NCBI GenBank assembly: GCA_027031025.1
Contig: JALVEJ010000034.1
Span: 1-5,212, forward strand
DNA from: Flavobacteriales bacterium
GTDB taxonomy: Bacteria; Bacteroidota; Bacteroidia; Flavobacteriales; Flavobacteriaceae
Direction of reading: 5' to 3'
DNA length: 5,212 nucleotides
Part shown: positions 1-5,026 of the stretch, in pieces
How the letters are laid out: the number at the start of each line of letters is the position of its first letter
Numbering within the stretch: position 1 is the first letter of the stretch
The notes under the pieces: generated by a model
What the model was told of the DNA's origin: nothing
Databases searched by the model: none
The model's input: the letters and a program-made list of their open reading frames with translations, nothing else
Made by a program: the position numbers and the translations under genes

Positions 1-343
1 CAGTTGGGTTAACTCCCAGTAACCATTGGTCTATTTCATAAAGTTCTTTGTCATATATATGTGAATTGATATAAGGTAATACCAAGTGAATACCGTCGAA
101 AATCATCACTAAAAATAAAGCGGGATAAAACAATAGCAGATATTTTTCCCATTTTTTTTGATGTTTTTTTTGTCTGATTTTAATGATATAAACCATAAAA
201 ATTAATAAACCGGCAAGCAATAAAAAGCCATGTAATTTATAGGCGGAAACAGGAAAGCTAATGATATAAAAAATGAAAATGGCTAACCAAAATGTCAAGT
301 TAACCATATCTACTAAACTTAGTTTTTTTCGTAAAGAAATCAT
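1..343 (-). CDS. PAP2/AUR1-like membrane phosphotransferase, N-terminal part (cut by window edge)
   Basis: This is the first 114 codons of a minus-strand gene that runs off the left edge without a stop. The translation begins MISLRKKLSL and shows three hydrophobic segments at about residues 14-32, 37-55 and 67-90, with a basic loop (residues 57-67) between the second and third. It ends in DKELYEIDQWLLGVNPT, which resembles the region preceding the catalytic core in PAP2-superfamily proteins of the AUR1/inositol-phosphotransferase type (an 'iD..l.G..P' pattern). The catalytic motifs of PAP2 proteins (KxxxxxxRP, PSGH, SRxxxxxHxxxD) would lie outside the window, so activity cannot be checked. 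The ATG lies 9 bp after the stop of the upstream acyltransferase gene, which indicates co-transcription. From that context I infer a role in adding a phosphorylated head group to ceramide, or removing a phosphate from a sphingolipid or phospholipid precursor. Membrane location is clear; the exact substrate is not. Confidence 0.65.
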   Translation of the reverse strand, partial: MISLRKKLSLVDMVNLTFWLAIFIFYIISFPVSAYKLHGFLLLAGLLIFMVYIIKIRQKKHQKKWEKYLLLFYPALFLVMIFDGIHLVLPYINSHIYDKELYEIDQWLLGVNPT

Positions 344-352
344 GTTCTTTTC

Positions 353-1480
353 TTAAAATTCTTTGGCATAAATGCGTCGTCGCATATGTTGGCGGTGTTT
401 AAAGTTTTTAAACATTTGTAGGGAAGGTTTGTTATCTTCCAAAATATGGCTGGTTATGGCTTTGGTAACACCATTGTCAATACAGGCTTGGGTCATGTTT
501 TCATAAAAAATAGCCGGCACACCTTTGCCTTGAAAATCAGGATGAACCGCATGTAACAATAAATCTATCGTATCATTAAAATACATGGCTTTGAGTAAAT
601 GAAACCAACCGAAAGGTAACATTTTTCCTTTGGCTTTTTGCATGGCTTTTGATAAAGATAAGAAACCCAAACCAAATCCGATTAATTTGTCGTCTTTGTC
701 GACAACCATACCGACATATTTCGGATTAACCATGTCAAAATACATTTTGGTATAGTAGTCAATTTGTTTTTGAGTCAACGGCACAAAACCATACAAATCT
801 TTATAAGAAAGATTAATTAAATCAAAGAGTTGCTGAGCATAGGGTTTGATTTGTTTGGCACTCTTAAATTTTTTGTATTTTAAGCCGTATTTTTGTTGCA
901 CAAGCTTTGATATTCTTCTGATTTTTTCAGGCACTTCCTTGATATGTAAGTCCAATTCCATTTGTAACCAATCGGTGTCTTTATGAAAACCCAGCGCCTC
1001 CATAAATTTGGGGTAATATGGATAATTGTAAATTTCAGCTTGGGTTGAGAGTTCTTCAAAACCTTCGACTAACATACCTTCCAAATCCATATCGGTAAAA
1101 CCGAGCGGACCATGAATACCGGTCATGCCTTGTGTTTTGCCCCAGTCTATGACTTTGTTGAGCAATGCTTTGGCAACTTCTTGATCTTCAATAAAATCAA
1201 TCCAGCCGAAACGGATATTTTTTTCATTCCAGATTTCATTGGATTTATGATTGATAATGCCGGCAATACGTCCCACGATTTTACCGTCTCGGTATGCTAA
1301 CCAATATTTGGCATCGCAATATTCAAAAGCCGGATTTTTGGATTTATCCAAAGTTGACATTTCAAAAGTATGCAAGGGCGGCACCCGGTAAGGATTTCCT
1401 TTGTAGAGTTTGTCAGGGAAAGCAATGAATTTTTTTAAATCTTTTTTGGACTGAACTTCTTTGATTTCTATGGGTGCCAT
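353..1480 (-). CDS. GNAT-like N-acyltransferase, probable bacterial ceramide synthase
   Basis: A 375-residue cytoplasmic protein with no signal peptide or membrane segment. It has the two-lobed layout of the YghO-like acyltransferases. The N-terminal lobe (about 4-175) contains the family signature HGPLGFTDMDLEGML (123-137). The C-terminal GNAT lobe (about 200-375) contains the acyl-CoA-binding motif A, HPDFQGKGV (313-321), and a conserved-looking end, LEDNKPSLQMFKNF followed by a basic patch HMRRRIY (365-371). Members of this family act as bacterial ceramide synthase in Caulobacter, N-acylating a long-chain sphingoid base with a fatty acyl-CoA. They are unrelated to eukaryotic ceramide synthases. 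The gene starts 18 bp after the serine palmitoyltransferase stop and ends 9 bp before the PAP2-like gene, which strongly supports a sphingolipid role. Family homologues are often labelled only N-acetyltransferase or even GTP cyclohydrolase. The general fold is secure; the ceramide-synthase function is inferred from family and context. Confidence 0.8.
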   Translation of the reverse strand: MAPIEIKEVQSKKDLKKFIAFPDKLYKGNPYRVPPLHTFEMSTLDKSKNPAFEYCDAKYWLAYRDGKIVGRIAGIINHKSNEIWNEKNIRFGWIDFIEDQEVAKALLNKVIDWGKTQGMTGIHGPLGFTDMDLEGMLVEGFEELSTQAEIYNYPYYPKFMEALGFHKDTDWLQMELDLHIKEVPEKIRRISKLVQQKYGLKYKKFKSAKQIKPYAQQLFDLINLSYKDLYGFVPLTQKQIDYYTKMYFDMVNPKYVGMVVDKDDKLIGFGLGFLSLSKAMQKAKGKMLPFGWFHLLKAMYFNDTIDLLLHAVHPDFQGKGVPAIFYENMTQACIDNGVTKAITSHILEDNKPSLQMFKNFKHRQHMRRRIYAKEF

Positions 1481-1498
1481 AATACGTTATTTAAAAGA

Positions 1499-2674
1499 TT
1501 AGAGTTTTTTAGCAGAATCGATTAAAACCTCAATAGAACGGTCAATTTGTTCTTTGGTATGGGTTGCCATCAACGAATAGCGTAAGATTGCTTTACCTTT
1601 TTCAACAGCCGGATGCACAACCGGATTGACGTATACACCATTTTCTAACATCATGGTTGCTAAGTGATAGGTTTTGATATCATCGCCTACATGAATGGGG
1701 ATAATAGGTGTCGTGCTTTCTCCGATATCAAATCCGTTTTCAACTAATAATTTTTTGGCGTAATTGGTATTTTCCCACAAACGGTCAATGCGTTCCGGTT
1801 CACGATTGATGATTTCAAGCGCTTTTAAAACCGTTGCTGCCGAGGCAGGCGGAATACTAGCGCTGAACAGCAGCGCACGGGCATTATGTTTTAAAAAGTT
1901 GATGGCATCCTTGCTGCCGGCAACAAATCCGCCAAGCGAAGCTAAGGATTTACTAAATGTTCCCATGATAATGTCAACCTTATCGGTAACACCGAAATGA
2001 TCCGCAGTGCCGGCGCCGTTTTTTCCTAAAACACCCAAGGCGTGAGCATCGTCCACATAAACCGATGCATTGTACTTGTCTGCTAGTTCGGTAATTTTAT
2101 CTAACGGGGCAATATCGCCTTCCATACTAAATATGCCATCCATGACGATTAAAATAATGCGGTCTTGATCAAGACTTTGGAGTTTTTTCTCCAAATCTTC
2201 CATATCATTATGCTTATATTTTAAAACCTTGGCAAAGGATAAGCGAGTGCCTTCTATAATGGAAGCGTGATTTTTTTCATCTAACAAAATATAATCATTG
2301 CGTCCGGCAAGAGCGGCAATACTACCTAAGTTTGACTGAAATCCGGTGCTAAAAACCGTAGCCGCTTCTTTCCCGACATAAGCTGCCAGTTCGGCTTCCA
2401 ATTGTTCATGCAAATCTAAATTCCCATTCATCAATCGGGAACCCGAAGCGCCGGTTCCATATTTATCGAGTGCCTTTTTGCCGGCTTCTATAATTTCGGG
2501 ATGTTGGGTTAAACCTAAATAACTGTTGGACCCGAACATCAGTGTTTTTTTGCCTCTTAATATCACTTCCGTATCTTGTCCGGTCTCAATAGGATGATAA
2601 AAAGGGTAAATGCCTTGTTCCATAAACATTTGCGGAATGCGATATTCAGCTAGTTTCTTTTCTAATGGCTTCAT
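1499..2674 (-). CDS. spt: serine palmitoyltransferase (PLP-dependent alpha-oxoamine synthase)
   Basis: A 391-residue soluble enzyme of the alpha-oxoamine synthase family, full length. It condenses L-serine with a long-chain acyl-CoA to 3-ketosphinganine, the committed step of sphingolipid synthesis. Visible landmarks are FGSNSYLGL (47-55), GTGASGSRLMNG (73-84), the cofactor-stacking His136 in NHAS, Asp208 and His211 in VDDAH, the PLP-binding Lys242 in GTFSKSLASLGG, and Arg365 in LRYSLMATHT, the probable carboxylate-binding arginine. Spacing between His136, Asp208, His211 and Lys242 equals that of His159, Asp231, His234 and Lys265 in the Sphingomonas enzyme. The relatives 2-amino-3-ketobutyrate CoA ligase and 8-amino-7-oxononanoate synthase are less likely, given the N-terminal IYPFYHPIE...DTEV region typical of Bacteroidota serine palmitoyltransferases and the neighbouring genes. 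It is the first gene of the minus-strand operon, with a good promoter element 53 bp upstream of its ATG. Confidence 0.92.
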   Translation of the reverse strand: MKPLEKKLAEYRIPQMFMEQGIYPFYHPIETGQDTEVILRGKKTLMFGSNSYLGLTQHPEIIEAGKKALDKYGTGASGSRLMNGNLDLHEQLEAELAAYVGKEAATVFSTGFQSNLGSIAALAGRNDYILLDEKNHASIIEGTRLSFAKVLKYKHNDMEDLEKKLQSLDQDRIILIVMDGIFSMEGDIAPLDKITELADKYNASVYVDDAHALGVLGKNGAGTADHFGVTDKVDIIMGTFSKSLASLGGFVAGSKDAINFLKHNARALLFSASIPPASAATVLKALEIINREPERIDRLWENTNYAKKLLVENGFDIGESTTPIIPIHVGDDIKTYHLATMMLENGVYVNPVVHPAVEKGKAILRYSLMATHTKEQIDRSIEVLIDSAKKL

Positions 2675-2726
2675 ATTTTTATAGTCTATGATTTGCTATT
2701 TTGGTTATTTGAATGTATACAAGTAG

Positions 2727-2734
2727 CAAAACTA
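2727..2734 (-). promoter_or_regulatory. candidate -7 promoter element of the sphingolipid operon
   Basis: Read on the minus strand this is TAGTTTTG followed by C, a perfect match to the Bacteroidota -7 consensus TAnnTTTG. It predicts transcription starting near 2722, giving a 5' leader of roughly 47 nt before the serine palmitoyltransferase ATG at 2674. No clear TTG -33 box was found at the usual 17-23 bp spacing, so the call rests on the -7 match and position. Confidence 0.55.
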
Positions 2735-2760
2735 CAATTTTTTTTCTAATCAGTAAAGAA

Positions 2761-2772
2761 ATTGTAAACAAT
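2761..2772. promoter_or_regulatory. short perfect palindrome in the divergent spt/SPFH promoter region
   Basis: ATTGT-AA-ACAAT is a perfect inverted repeat with 5-bp arms and a 2-bp centre. It lies about 40-50 bp upstream of the predicted start of the sphingolipid operon transcript and about 60 bp upstream of the SPFH start of transcription. The size and position would fit a small operator, but a 12-bp AT-rich palindrome can arise by chance. Confidence 0.25.
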
Positions 2773-2822
2773 ATTAAAGTAAGATTCATAACATAAATTC
2801 TTCTAAATTATATAATTTTTTG

Positions 2823-2830
2823 TATTTTTA
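2823..2830 (+). promoter_or_regulatory. weak candidate -7 element for the SPFH gene
   Basis: TATTTTTA matches TAnnTTTG except for the last base. It is the best plus-strand candidate in the intergenic region. It would place the transcript start near 2835, about 16 nt before the SPFH ATG. No TTG box is present at the expected distance upstream. Confidence 0.3.
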
Positions 2831-2851
2831 CACAAATTAAAATTTAAATTT

Positions 2852-3685
2852 ATGGAAACATATCAAAAAGTTGATAAAAAACTCAAATTTGGAATAACCG
2901 GTGGCATTTTGCTGTTTATTCTGTTGATATTGATTTTGTCATCTATGACAACTATTGAAACAGGATACAAAGGCGTGTTATACAAAACTTTTGGCGGTGG
3001 TGTCGATACGACACAAATTCCTTTGAACGAAGGCTTTCATTTTGTAGCACCTTGGAATAAAGTTTATAAAATCAATGTCAAACAACAACAACTTTTTGAG
3101 AGTATGAAAGTCTTGTCGTCTAACGGTTTGGATATCCAGTTAGATGCAACGGTTTGGTTTCAACCCCGTCATAAAGATTTAGCCAAATTGGTCAAATTGC
3201 GCGGACTTAATTATATTGATGATGTGATTAAACCTGCAGTGCGTTCTGCAACAAGAAATGTAGTAGGACGTTACACGCCGGAAGAAATTTATTCGACTAA
3301 AAGAGAAGCGATTACCCAAGAAATTTTTGATGAAACCAATAAAATTCTAAATGAAAATTTTGTGCATCTTAAAAATGTCTTGGTGCGTGATGTCACCTTG
3401 CCTTCAACTATCAAAAATGCCATAGAACGCAAATTGAAACAACAACAAGAAGCCCTCGAATACGAATACCGTCTGCAAAAAGAGAAAAAAGAAGCCGAAC
3501 GAAAACGAATTGAAGCCAAAGGGATTAAAGATTTTCAAGATATTGTCTCAATGGGTATTTCCGATAAGCTTTTGCGCTGGAAAGGCATTGAAGCTACTTT
3601 AAAACTGTCAGAATCGCCTAATACCAAAGTGATTATTGTTGGCGGAAAAGATGGCTTGCCGATTATTATGAATGCGGGGCAATAA
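2852..3685 (+). CDS. prohibitin-family SPFH-domain membrane protein
   Basis: A 277-residue protein, close to the usual size of prohibitins. A short basic N-terminus (KVDKKLKFG) is followed by one membrane segment at about residues 14-31 and then the SPFH/band-7 domain (about 34-190). That domain begins with the family-typical TIETGYKGVLYKTFGG and includes the PLNEGFHFVAPW segment (57-68). A highly charged helix rich in Gln, Glu, Lys and Arg (about 188-224) should form the coiled coil used for ring assembly. The tail ends in a hydrophobic stretch, KVIIVGGKDGLPIIM. Prohibitins assemble into large membrane-bound rings, typically regulating membrane proteases such as FtsH or organising lipid microdomains. 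The gene stands alone on the plus strand, divergent from the sphingolipid operon and convergent with the NlpC/P60 gene. The ATG follows an AT-rich leader with no Shine-Dalgarno, which is normal for Bacteroidota. Family assignment is firm; the specific client is unknown. Confidence 0.92.
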   Translation: METYQKVDKKLKFGITGGILLFILLILILSSMTTIETGYKGVLYKTFGGGVDTTQIPLNEGFHFVAPWNKVYKINVKQQQLFESMKVLSSNGLDIQLDATVWFQPRHKDLAKLVKLRGLNYIDDVIKPAVRSATRNVVGRYTPEEIYSTKREAITQEIFDETNKILNENFVHLKNVLVRDVTLPSTIKNAIERKLKQQQEALEYEYRLQKEKKEAERKRIEAKGIKDFQDIVSMGISDKLLRWKGIEATLKLSESPNTKVIIVGGKDGLPIIMNAGQ

Positions 3686-3716
3686 GTTAATGAACGATTG
3701 TTTTATTAGATCTGTT

Positions 3717-3733
3717 TCAATTTTTTGAATTGA
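3717..3733. terminator. possible weak bidirectional terminator between convergent genes
   Basis: The 54-bp gap between the convergent SPFH and NlpC/P60 genes contains TCAATT-TTTTG-AATTGA, a hairpin with a 6-bp stem. An alternative pairing is TTCAA-TTTT-TTGAA. The stem is entirely A/T apart from one G-C pair, so stability is low. Only the location between converging stops favours a terminator. Confidence 0.3.
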
Positions 3734-3739
3734 TGCCGG

Positions 3740-4195
3740 TTATTTCAAAATTCGTCGTGCTGTAACATAAGAGCGTTGCCAATATCTTAAATCCAAACGA
3801 GACTTGGTAACCCCTTTTGATGACGAAGCATGCATAAAAATGCCATTACCCATATAAATACCGACATGATAATATTTACGAGTCGGGTGAAAAAAGACCA
3901 AATCACCGATTTTTAATCGGCTTTTCGATATTTTTTTACCGGTTTTCATCATGGCTTTGGTCGTTCGGGGTAGAGATATACGAAAAGCATCCATATATGC
4001 CCGTTGCACAAAACCGGAACAATCAAAACCAAGCGATGTCGTGCCACCATATCGATACTGAACGCCTTTGTATTTTTTGTAAACTTTTTCCAGCTTTTGT
4101 TTTACGGTATTATGATGATTTACAGTTGTTTTACTTGATTTACATTGGCTGAAAAACAGGCTTATGATTAGGATTATCAGTAGATGTTTTTTCAT
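3740..4195 (-). CDS. NlpC/P60-family lipoprotein, peptidoglycan endopeptidase
   Basis: A 151-residue protein with a lipoprotein signal peptide: MKKH, a hydrophobic core (5-15) and lipobox LFFSQC, with Cys18 as the lipidated residue. It has no acidic residues just after the Cys, so a Capnocytophaga-type surface export signal is absent and a periplasmic, membrane-anchored location is likely. The mature part is a minimal NlpC/P60 domain (about 33-150): QYRYGG (46-51), the catalytic Cys59 in GFDCSGFV, the catalytic His110 in YYHVGIYMG, and a third polar residue, probably His122 in MHASS. Such enzymes cleave the gamma-D-Glu to diaminopimelate bond of peptidoglycan stem peptides. No SH3 or other substrate-targeting domain is fused, so this is one of the short forms. 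The codon directly before the ATG is TAA, which fixes the start. A 16-bp tandem array begins 5 bp upstream of the ATG. The gene follows shikimate kinase on the same strand and may be co-transcribed with it. Confidence 0.93.
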   Translation of the reverse strand: MKKHLLIILIISLFFSQCKSSKTTVNHHNTVKQKLEKVYKKYKGVQYRYGGTTSLGFDCSGFVQRAYMDAFRISLPRTTKAMMKTGKKISKSRLKIGDLVFFHPTRKYYHVGIYMGNGIFMHASSSKGVTKSRLDLRYWQRSYVTARRILK

Positions 4196-4323
4196 TTATT
4201 GATGAATTGATGAGTTGATGAATTGATGAGTTGATGAATTGATGAGTTGATGAATTGATGAGTTGATGAATTGATGAGTTGATGAATTGATGAGTTGATG
4301 GACATTTTTAATTTTTCAAACAT
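4192..4323 (-). CDS. possible 43-codon small ORF reading through the tandem repeat
   Basis: An ATG at 4323 opens a reading frame of 43 residues beginning MFEKLKMS and then running through the 16-bp repeat array. Because 16 is not a multiple of 3, the array encodes a 16-residue peptide period, INSSIHQLINSSTHQF, present twice, followed by INK and a stop. The stop TGA overlaps the NlpC/P60 start codon (ATGA), the classic geometry of translational coupling. It starts 26 bp after the shikimate kinase stop. Against it: the array is stop-free in every minus-strand frame by composition alone, the peptide has no recognisable family, and no Shine-Dalgarno or strong promoter is visible. It may be only a leader that delivers ribosomes to the lipoprotein gene, or not translated at all. 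Confidence 0.25.
   Translation of the reverse strand: MFEKLKMSINSSIHQLINSSTHQFINSSIHQLINSSTHQFINK
4201..4300. repeat. perfect tandem array, 16-bp unit x 6.25
   Basis: Six exact copies of GATGAATTGATGAGTT plus a final GATG, with no substitution or indel. Each unit is itself two 8-bp halves, GATGAATT and GATGAGTT, differing at one base and alternating strictly. The array fills most of the 154-bp gap between shikimate kinase and the NlpC/P60 lipoprotein and ends 5 bp from the lipoprotein ATG, so it must form part of that gene's promoter or 5' leader. The minus strand (AACTCATCAATTCATC) has no stop codon in any frame, whereas the plus strand has TGA stops in every frame. The exactness implies recent expansion by replication slippage or recombination and predicts copy-number variation between strains. 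Confidence 0.97.
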
Positions 4324-4349
4324 GCTATTGATAATTTAATCCTTGTTTT

Positions 4350-4877
4350 TTAATTCAAATTCAAATAGTTATACAATCGTGCCAAACTTGTTTCAAAATT
4401 TTCATTGCCGACTTTAAAATTAAGGTCGGCATGTTTTTCATAAATTGATTTTCGGCTTTCAAACAAGGCTTTGACATAATCGTTAAATTCATTTTCTCTT
4501 AAATCTTTCAGTAGCGGACGCTGTCCCCTTTGTGTCTTTAAACGTTCTATTAAAACATCAATATCGACATTAATATAGATTTTAAAAAAATTTCTCAATT
4601 CCAACAACTTACGATTGGTTGGTTGCAAAATACTACCACCGCCTAACGATAAAACAACATTATCATGATTTTGTTTAATAAAATTTTTTAAAACCAAATG
4701 TTCTACTTTTCTAAATGCGATTTCACCTTCTGATTTAAATATATTGTTGATAGTTTTGCCGGTAAAAGCTTCTATTTCAACATCTAAGTCGATAAAATCA
4801 TAGCCGAGTTTTTGAGCTAACTTTGCTCCCAAGCTCGATTTACCTGCCCCCATAAAACCGTATAAAGCTATGCGCAT
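4350..4877 (-). CDS. aroK: shikimate kinase
   Basis: A 175-residue cytoplasmic enzyme of normal length that phosphorylates shikimate at O3 using ATP, the fifth step of chorismate synthesis. It shows the Walker A loop GFMGAGKSS (7-15), the shikimate-binding FIDLD with Asp30 and Asp32, Arg56 in GEIAFRKVE, the Gly-rich SLGGGS (77-82), the lid arginines in QRGQRPLL (Arg117 and Arg120), and the late arginine Arg142 in SRKSIYE. All expected catalytic and binding residues are present, so it should be active. The ATG lies 19 bp downstream of a perfect Bacteroidota -7 element. The DAHP synthase gene, for the first step of the same pathway, diverges from it across 149 bp. The NlpC/P60 lipoprotein gene follows downstream on the same strand after the tandem array. 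Confidence 0.95.
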   Translation of the reverse strand: MRIALYGFMGAGKSSLGAKLAQKLGYDFIDLDVEIEAFTGKTINNIFKSEGEIAFRKVEHLVLKNFIKQNHDNVVLSLGGGSILQPTNRKLLELRNFFKIYINVDIDVLIERLKTQRGQRPLLKDLRENEFNDYVKALFESRKSIYEKHADLNFKVGNENFETSLARLYNYLNLN

Positions 4878-4896
4878 TATGTTATTTTTTAGATTA

Positions 4897-4904
4897 CAAA
4901 TATA
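4897..4904 (-). promoter_or_regulatory. candidate -7 promoter element of shikimate kinase
   Basis: On the minus strand this reads TATATTTG, a perfect TAnnTTTG match. It lies 19 bp before the shikimate kinase ATG and predicts a leader of about 15 nt. A TTG -33 box is not visible at 17-23 bp upstream; that region is A/T only. Confidence 0.6.
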
Positions 4905-4942
4905 GGTTTTGATTCCGGATTATTAAAAAATTTATAAATCAC

Positions 4943-4979
4943 AATAAAATTTTGTAGCTAAATTGCTCAAAATTTTATT
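4943..4979. promoter_or_regulatory. long inverted repeat between aroK and DAHP synthase
   Basis: The arms AATAAAATTTTG (4943-4954) and CAAAATTTTATT (4968-4979) are perfect 12-bp reverse complements. After one unpaired T, AGC (4956-4958) and GCT (4965-4967) extend the pairing inward around a 6-base loop, TAAATT. It ends 10 bp before the TTTG -33 box of the DAHP synthase promoter and 38 bp upstream of the aroK -7 element. That position suits an operator controlling one or both shikimate genes. A terminator role is unlikely because both flanking genes are transcribed away from it. The arms are AT-rich and share the self-complementary core AAAATTTT, so some of the symmetry could be compositional. 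Confidence 0.5.
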
Positions 4980-4989
4980 TATATAAGCC

Positions 4990-5021
4990 TTTGATGTCCT
5001 TTTAAAAATATTGTATTTTTG
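4990..5021 (+). promoter_or_regulatory. Bacteroidota-type promoter of the DAHP synthase gene
   Basis: TTTG at 4990-4993 and TATTTTTG at 5014-5021 form a full match to the Bacteroidota promoter, TTTG at -33 and TAnnTTTG at -7, with a 20-bp spacer inside the usual range. The -7 element ends only 5 bp before the ATG at 5027, so transcription is expected to begin at or within a few bases of the start codon. Confidence 0.75.
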
Positions 5022-5026
5022 CGCTT

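Noticed and set aside
1112..1300. Plus-strand 62-codon open frame
   Set aside because: It lies wholly inside the well-supported acyltransferase gene on the opposite strand, has no family features, and no promoter of its own is evident.
1764..2000. Plus-strand 78-codon open frame
   Set aside because: It is antisense to the serine palmitoyltransferase coding region, and its composition mirrors that gene (Ser/Ala/Leu-rich); it is a shadow.
1499..2674. Annotation as 2-amino-3-ketobutyrate CoA ligase or 8-amino-7-oxononanoate synthase
   Set aside because: These share the fold and the catalytic Lys, but the N-terminal region and the acyltransferase and PAP2-like neighbours fit serine palmitoyltransferase. 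No threonine dehydrogenase or biotin genes are adjacent.
2840..2851. Palindrome AAATTTAAATTT directly before the SPFH start codon
   Set aside because: Low-complexity A/T tract in an AT-rich leader; symmetry of this kind is expected by chance.
3289..3519. Minus-strand 76-codon open frame rich in Ser, Arg, Phe and Cys
   Set aside because: It is antisense to the SPFH coiled-coil region; the odd composition comes from reverse reading of Lys, Glu and Gln codons.
3727..3735. GAATTGATG downstream of the NlpC/P60 gene matching part of the tandem unit, suggesting flanking repeats
   Set aside because: It is only 9 AT-rich bases in one copy, explained by the small hairpin there; not enough to claim a mobile or recombining element.
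4201..4300. CRISPR array
   Set aside because: The repeats are directly contiguous with no spacers, and the unit is only 16 bp. It is a simple tandem array, and no cas gene is nearby.
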